DNA from: Bacteroidales bacterium
GTDB taxonomy: Bacteria; Bacteroidota; Bacteroidia; Bacteroidales; Paludibacteraceae
Reading direction: 5' to 3'
Length of the DNA: 10,356 nt
NCBI GenBank assembly: GCA_900769035.1
Contig: CAAGFD010000232.1
Coordinates: forward strand, 1-10,356
Shown: one piece after another, positions 7,821 to 10,356 of the stretch
Position numbering within the stretch: the first letter of the stretch is position 1
Layout of the letters: each line of letters begins with the position of its first letter
The notes under the pieces: generated by a model
Databases searched by the model: none
Seen by the model: the letters and a program-made list of their open reading frames with translations, nothing else
Told to the model about the DNA's origin: nothing
Translations under genes and position numbers: made by a program

Positions 7821-8186
7821 CTAATCAAATATAATTTTCCCCTTTCTATATCCGTAATTTGATTCAATAATCAAAACCACCTCTTCCGAGAAACTGGCAA
7901 ATTCATAACAATACCTGGTTTCTACACAGATATCGGTGCCTATAATTTGATAAAGATTCTCTCCAATCTTTTTAACTTTAACGACATATTTCCCGGTTTC
8001 AACAGTTGTAGGCGACAAAATATATTCCACATCGATAGTGCGAGAATACGAATCTACCGCTTTTGTTTTTGTGGAAGGCGTAATAATTTCATATAATTCT
8101 GCAATATCATAACTACTCTCGGCACAGACAGAACCAGCAAATAATAAAAAGGCAAAACAGAGAAATAAAGCTTTTAAGTGTTTCAT
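7821..8186 (-). CDS. Small exported protein of unknown function
   Basis: A 121-residue protein from the ATG at 8186. The frame is open further upstream to 8291, but that extension would contain the promoter boxes, and the Met at 8186 begins a clean signal peptide (MKHLKALFLCFAFLLFAGSV, then CA) with likely signal peptidase I cleavage before ESSYD. The GSVC string is a poor lipobox, so a lipoprotein is less likely. The mature part, about 99 residues, is rich in alternating hydrophobic and polar residues (YVVKVKKIGENLYQIIGTDI), suggesting a small beta-sheet domain. Two cysteines, at 87 and 93 (CVETRYC), could form a disulphide in the periplasm. I do not recognise the family. The hydrolase gene follows 85 bases downstream on the same strand and could be cotranscribed. 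A consensus promoter lies upstream at 8261-8292. Confidence 0.75.
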   Translation of the reverse strand: MKHLKALFLCFAFLLFAGSVCAESSYDIAELYEIITPSTKTKAVDSYSRTIDVEYILSPTTVETGKYVVKVKKIGENLYQIIGTDICVETRYCYEFASFSEEVVLIIESNYGYRKGKIIFD

Positions 8187-8260
8187 GATGAAGTTAGATT
8201 TGATATTAATTACTTGCAACAATAACAATCGCAAAAATAATAAATTGTTTCTTGCTTGCA

Positions 8261-8292
8261 CAAAGGTAATGATTATTTTTGAATTCAACAAA
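8261..8292 (-). promoter_or_regulatory. Bacteroidota consensus promoter for the small exported protein gene
   Basis: On the minus strand a -33 box TTTG (8289-8292) and a -7 box TACCTTTG (8261-8268) are separated by 20 bases, a good match to the Bacteroidota promoter TTTG / TAnnTTTG. Transcription would begin near 8254-8256, giving a leader of roughly 70 bases before the ATG at 8186. This placement decides the start codon of that gene. Confidence 0.7.
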
Positions 8293-8362
8293 AGCAGTAT
8301 TAAACATATCTGAACAGCTGAAATTTAACATATTTCGTCGTCTTAGAATGAAAAAAATTGTT

Positions 8363-8370
8363 TAACTTTG
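8363..8370 (+). promoter_or_regulatory. Bacteroidota -7 promoter box for the polyferredoxin gene
   Basis: TAACTTTG followed by C matches the -7 consensus TAnnTTTG. The ATG of the iron-sulphur protein lies 60 bases downstream. No clear TTTG is present 19-21 bases upstream. Together with the minus-strand promoter at 8261-8292 it makes the 244-base gap 8187-8430 a divergent promoter region with nothing else recognisable in it. Confidence 0.6.
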
Positions 8371-8430
8371 CAAATGAAATAATTATACAAATCGTTTTGT
8401 AATTTATAACTCTCTAACTAATATAATATT

Positions 8431-10086
8431 ATGCTCAGGAAAATACGAATAGCCCTTGCGATATTCTTCTGGCTTTCCGTTACGGCTCTTTTTCTGGATT
8501 TTACCGGCGTCATTCACACGTGGCTTGGTTGGACGGCAAAAATACAGTTTCTCCCGGCTCTCTCCGCCCTCAATTTCATCGCTTTAGCCGTACTTATTAT
8601 CATCACTTTCCTCTTCGGCAGGATATATTGCTCCGTTATTTGCCCGCTCGGCATCACTCAAGACGTAATATCTTGGCTTAGCGGCAGACGTAAGAAAAAG
8701 AGATACCGCTTTTCTTTTTCCCCTGAAAAGAAGATTTTACGCTACACTTTTCTTGGTATAACGATAATCGGTATAATAATAGCTGCAGTTGCCCACACCG
8801 GCATTATCGTTTCCCTTATCGACCCGTATGCTATCTACGGCAGATTTGCTACCGGCATCCTTAACCCGCTGTACAAATTGGGCAATAACCTCCTCGCCTA
8901 TTTTGCCGAACGCGCCGATAGTTACGCCTTCTACAGCACCGACGTGTGGCTCAAGAGCATCTCAAGCCTCGTTATCTCCATCGTAATGATGATTATCATC
9001 GTGGTACTCGCCTGGCGTAGCGGTCGCTCTTATTGCAACAACGTATGCCCCGTAGGTACGTTACTTGGCTTTATATCAAGATATTCCCTTTTCAAAATAA
9101 ATATCGACAAGAGCAAATGCAACGCTTGCGGCCTTTGCTCGCGCAAATGTAAATCTTCGTGCATCAACGGCAACGAACACAAGGTGGACTACTCGCGCTG
9201 CGTGGTTTGTATGGATTGTATCGACACTTGTAAGCACGGCGCTATCAGTTACCAATTCGCCTATGGCAAAAAAGGTTGCAATGCAAAGAATAATGATTGT
9301 AACACTGTTCGCACCGATAATTCTGCTGACAATAAGAATTCTGCCACCAATCTTACAACGGAACAAATAGGGGGCTCCGCAGATATTGCTAAAGCTACAA
9401 TTTCTGCTAACGTCGATAATTCCGGTACGGAAAATAATTCTGCCACTGACACAGCATCGATGAGTCGCCGCGAGATGCTCACCGCTACCGGTCTGCTCGT
9501 AGCCTCCACTGCCCTGAATGCCAAGGGTAAACGTGTTGATGGTGGCTTAGCGGCAATAGTTCAAAAAGAGGCACCTAAGCGTGAGCATCGCATCCTGCCG
9601 CCGGGGGCTAAAAGCGAGCGTCACCTGGCTATTCATTGCACGGCTTGCCAACTATGCATCGCTGCCTGCCCTAACAACGTACTCCGCCCGTCTGCCGACT
9701 TTAAATCGCTAATGGAGCCGGAAGCCTCTTACGAGCGCGGATACTGCCGCCCGGAATGCAACAGATGCTCAGAAGTGTGCCCTGCAGGTGCCATCCATAA
9801 AGTATCTGTCGCCGAAAAATCTTCTCTGCAAATAGGTCATGCCGTTTGGATAAAAGATAATTGCGTGCCCCTCACCGACGGCGTGGAATGCGGCAATTGC
9901 GCCCGTCACTGCCCGTCAGGTGCCATCACTATGGTGCCTTCGGAGCCGGGTAATACTTTCTCACCTAAAATCCCTTCTATAAATACCGAAGTCTGCATCG
10001 GTTGCGGCGCTTGCGAAAACCTTTGCCCGGCAAGTCCTTTCAGCGCAATATATGTAGAAGGAAACGACGTACAAAGATTCATTTAA
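8431..10086 (+). CDS. Membrane polyferredoxin: NapH-like module fused to a Tat-linked ferredoxin module
   Basis: A 551-residue electron-transfer protein. Membrane segments lie at about 8-26, 46-64, 103-121 and 176-195. CxxxCP motifs at 67-72 and 202-207 (CSVICP, CNNVCP) are typical of NapH/MauN-type proteins. Clusters follow at Cys230/233/236/240 and Cys257/260/263/267. Residues 284-343 are a linker rich in Asn, Ser, Thr and Ala. At 345-350 SRREML begins a twin-arginine-like segment with a weakly hydrophobic stretch to Ala364. The second module has cysteine groups at 403/406/409/413, 439/443/446/450, 478/487/490/494 and 522/525/528/532, fitting four more [4Fe-4S] clusters. By analogy with NapH and NapG, the first module would face the cytoplasm and the second the periplasm. 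No quinone or nitrate site is identified, so naming it NapGH would be premature. The next gene carries a Tat signal and is a likely redox partner. Confidence 0.9.
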   Translation: MLRKIRIALAIFFWLSVTALFLDFTGVIHTWLGWTAKIQFLPALSALNFIALAVLIIITFLFGRIYCSVICPLGITQDVISWLSGRRKKKRYRFSFSPEKKILRYTFLGITIIGIIIAAVAHTGIIVSLIDPYAIYGRFATGILNPLYKLGNNLLAYFAERADSYAFYSTDVWLKSISSLVISIVMMIIIVVLAWRSGRSYCNNVCPVGTLLGFISRYSLFKINIDKSKCNACGLCSRKCKSSCINGNEHKVDYSRCVVCMDCIDTCKHGAISYQFAYGKKGCNAKNNDCNTVRTDNSADNKNSATNLTTEQIGGSADIAKATISANVDNSGTENNSATDTASMSRREMLTATGLLVASTALNAKGKRVDGGLAAIVQKEAPKREHRILPPGAKSERHLAIHCTACQLCIAACPNNVLRPSADFKSLMEPEASYERGYCRPECNRCSEVCPAGAIHKVSVAEKSSLQIGHAVWIKDNCVPLTDGVECGNCARHCPSGAITMVPSEPGNTFSPKIPSINTEVCIGCGACENLCPASPFSAIYVEGNDVQRFI

Positions 10087-10106
10087 TTATATGGTTTGCC
10101 GAGTCA

Positions 10107-10153
10107 TTTTAATTACTAAGTCTTTTTAATTACTAAGTCTTTTTAATTACTAA
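10107..10153 (+). repeat. 17-base tandem repeat, two full copies and a partial third
   Basis: The unit TTTTAATTACTAAGTCT occurs perfectly at 10107-10123 and 10124-10140, then its first 13 bases recur at 10141-10153. The array starts 21 bases after the polyferredoxin stop codon, in the spacer before the next gene. A tandem array of this size can change copy number by slippage; whether it binds a protein is unknown. Confidence 0.85.
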
Positions 10154-10186
10154 AATCCTTCCGGCTTTATATTAACCAAGGATTTT
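10152..10186 (+). terminator. Possible AT-rich hairpin terminator between the polyferredoxin and Tat genes
   Basis: Arms AAAATCCTT (10152-10160) and AAGGATTTT (10178-10186) are perfectly complementary, with a 17-base loop, and a run of T ends the second arm. The shape suits a weak, perhaps bidirectional terminator or an attenuator between two genes of one operon. The stem has only two G-C pairs and the loop is long, so the call is tentative. Confidence 0.35.
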
Positions 10187-10214
10187 TAATATCGAAATAT
10201 CAAACCATAACTAA

Positions 10215-10242
10215 TTGATAATAAATACAATATCATTATCAA
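10215..10242 (+). promoter_or_regulatory. Inverted repeat just upstream of the Tat-signal gene
   Basis: Perfect 8-base arms TTGATAAT (10215-10222) and ATTATCAA (10235-10242) flank 12 bases. The second arm ends 19 bases before the ATG at 10262, so the structure could act on translation of that gene as an RNA hairpin or be an operator. No TAnnTTTG promoter box is evident in this spacer. Confidence 0.35.
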
Positions 10243-10261
10243 CCGGATAATAAAGAAGATT

Positions 10262-10326
10262 ATGAATAATAAAGAAAATAACAATAAAAATATAAATCGC
10301 CGTGAATTTCTAAAGCGTTTCGGCAT
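10262..10326 (+). CDS. Start of a Tat-exported protein, truncated by the end of the natural sequence
   Basis: From the ATG at 10262 about 21 codons are readable before adapter sequence begins. They encode a polar, Asn/Lys-rich head followed by NRREFLKRFG, a near-perfect twin-arginine signal (consensus S/T-R-R-x-F-L-K). The product is thus predicted to be folded, probably cofactor-loaded, in the cytoplasm and then exported by the Tat system. The hydrophobic part of the signal and the whole mature protein are missing, so no function can be read. Coming 175 bases after a membrane polyferredoxin on the same strand, it may well be that protein's redox partner. In Bacteroidota such positions are often taken by Tat-exported oxidoreductases such as aldo/keto reductases, but that is a guess from context. 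A weak AAGAAG lies just upstream of the start. Confidence 0.7.
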
Positions 10327-10356
10327 AGATCGGAAGAGCACACGTCTGAACTCCAG
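10327..10356. other. Illumina TruSeq adapter read-through (artefact)
   Basis: The terminal 30 bases begin AGATCGGAAGAGC and continue exactly as the standard TruSeq read-1 adapter. They are not genomic. The natural sequence ends at 10326, give or take a base or two, since a chance match of genome to the first adapter base cannot be excluded. Any reading frame crossing this point, including that of the Tat gene, is meaningless beyond it. Confidence 0.97.

Noticed and set aside
8187..8291. A 35-residue N-terminal extension of the small exported protein, starting at 8291.
   Set aside because: The extension would include the consensus promoter at 8261-8292 and would bury the signal peptide that starts at the Met at 8186.
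9076..9524. Two minus-strand open frames opposite the polyferredoxin linker.
   Set aside because: They are antisense to a strongly supported coding region with regularly spaced cysteine motifs. Their hydrophobic products reflect the complement of Asn/Thr/Ala codons.
8431..10086. Naming the polyferredoxin as nitrate reductase subunits NapG/NapH.
   Set aside because: The module types match, but no napA, napB or other nitrate genes are visible, and this cysteine pattern serves many electron-transfer chains.

Overview
The window reads as chromosomal DNA of a member of the Bacteroidota, probably order Bacteroidales. Start codons have weak or no Shine-Dalgarno sequences, exported proteins are short and end their signal peptides with A-Q or A-E, and several gene starts are preceded by the Bacteroidota -7 box TAnnTTTG (6373-6380 minus, 8261-8268 minus, 8363-8370 plus). 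One of these has a well-spaced TTTG -33 box. The genus cannot be fixed from this sequence.

Left two thirds (1-6320, all minus strand): a probable DNA-defence operon. In transcription order it holds a 1091-residue SNF2-type helicase with a degenerate PLD-like N-terminus (6320-3045), a 602-residue Schlafen/AlbA_2-type protein with a GHKL-like ATPase region and C-terminal winged helices (3030-1222), a DUF4391 protein with a coiled-coil tail (1156-557), and the first 180 codons of a type III (Mod-like, beta-class) DNA methyltransferase that runs off the left edge (542 to <1). Gaps are 14, 65 and 14 bases, and one promoter candidate lies upstream of the helicase. Helicase, DUF4391 protein and Mod suggest a type III-like restriction-modification variant. 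The AlbA_2 ATPase inside it is the least explained part. A Res nuclease would be expected beyond the left edge but is not visible.

Middle (6455-8186, minus strand): an exported alpha/beta hydrolase with an N-terminal beta domain and a full Ser-Asp-His triad, and a small exported protein of unknown function.

Right (8431 to end, plus strand): a 551-residue membrane polyferredoxin. It joins a NapH-like module (four membrane segments, two CxxxCP motifs, two [4Fe-4S] clusters) through a low-complexity linker and an internal twin-arginine motif to a second ferredoxin module with four more cysteine groups. After a 175-base spacer with tandem and inverted repeats, a second gene begins with a classical Tat signal (NRREFLKRFG). 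It is cut after about 21 codons by the end of the natural sequence. The pair suggests an electron-transfer route from the inner membrane to a Tat-exported redox enzyme.

The last 30 bases (10327-10356) are Illumina TruSeq adapter sequence, not genome. No tRNA, rRNA, CRISPR array or insertion sequence was seen. No gene-free stretch exceeds 300 bases.
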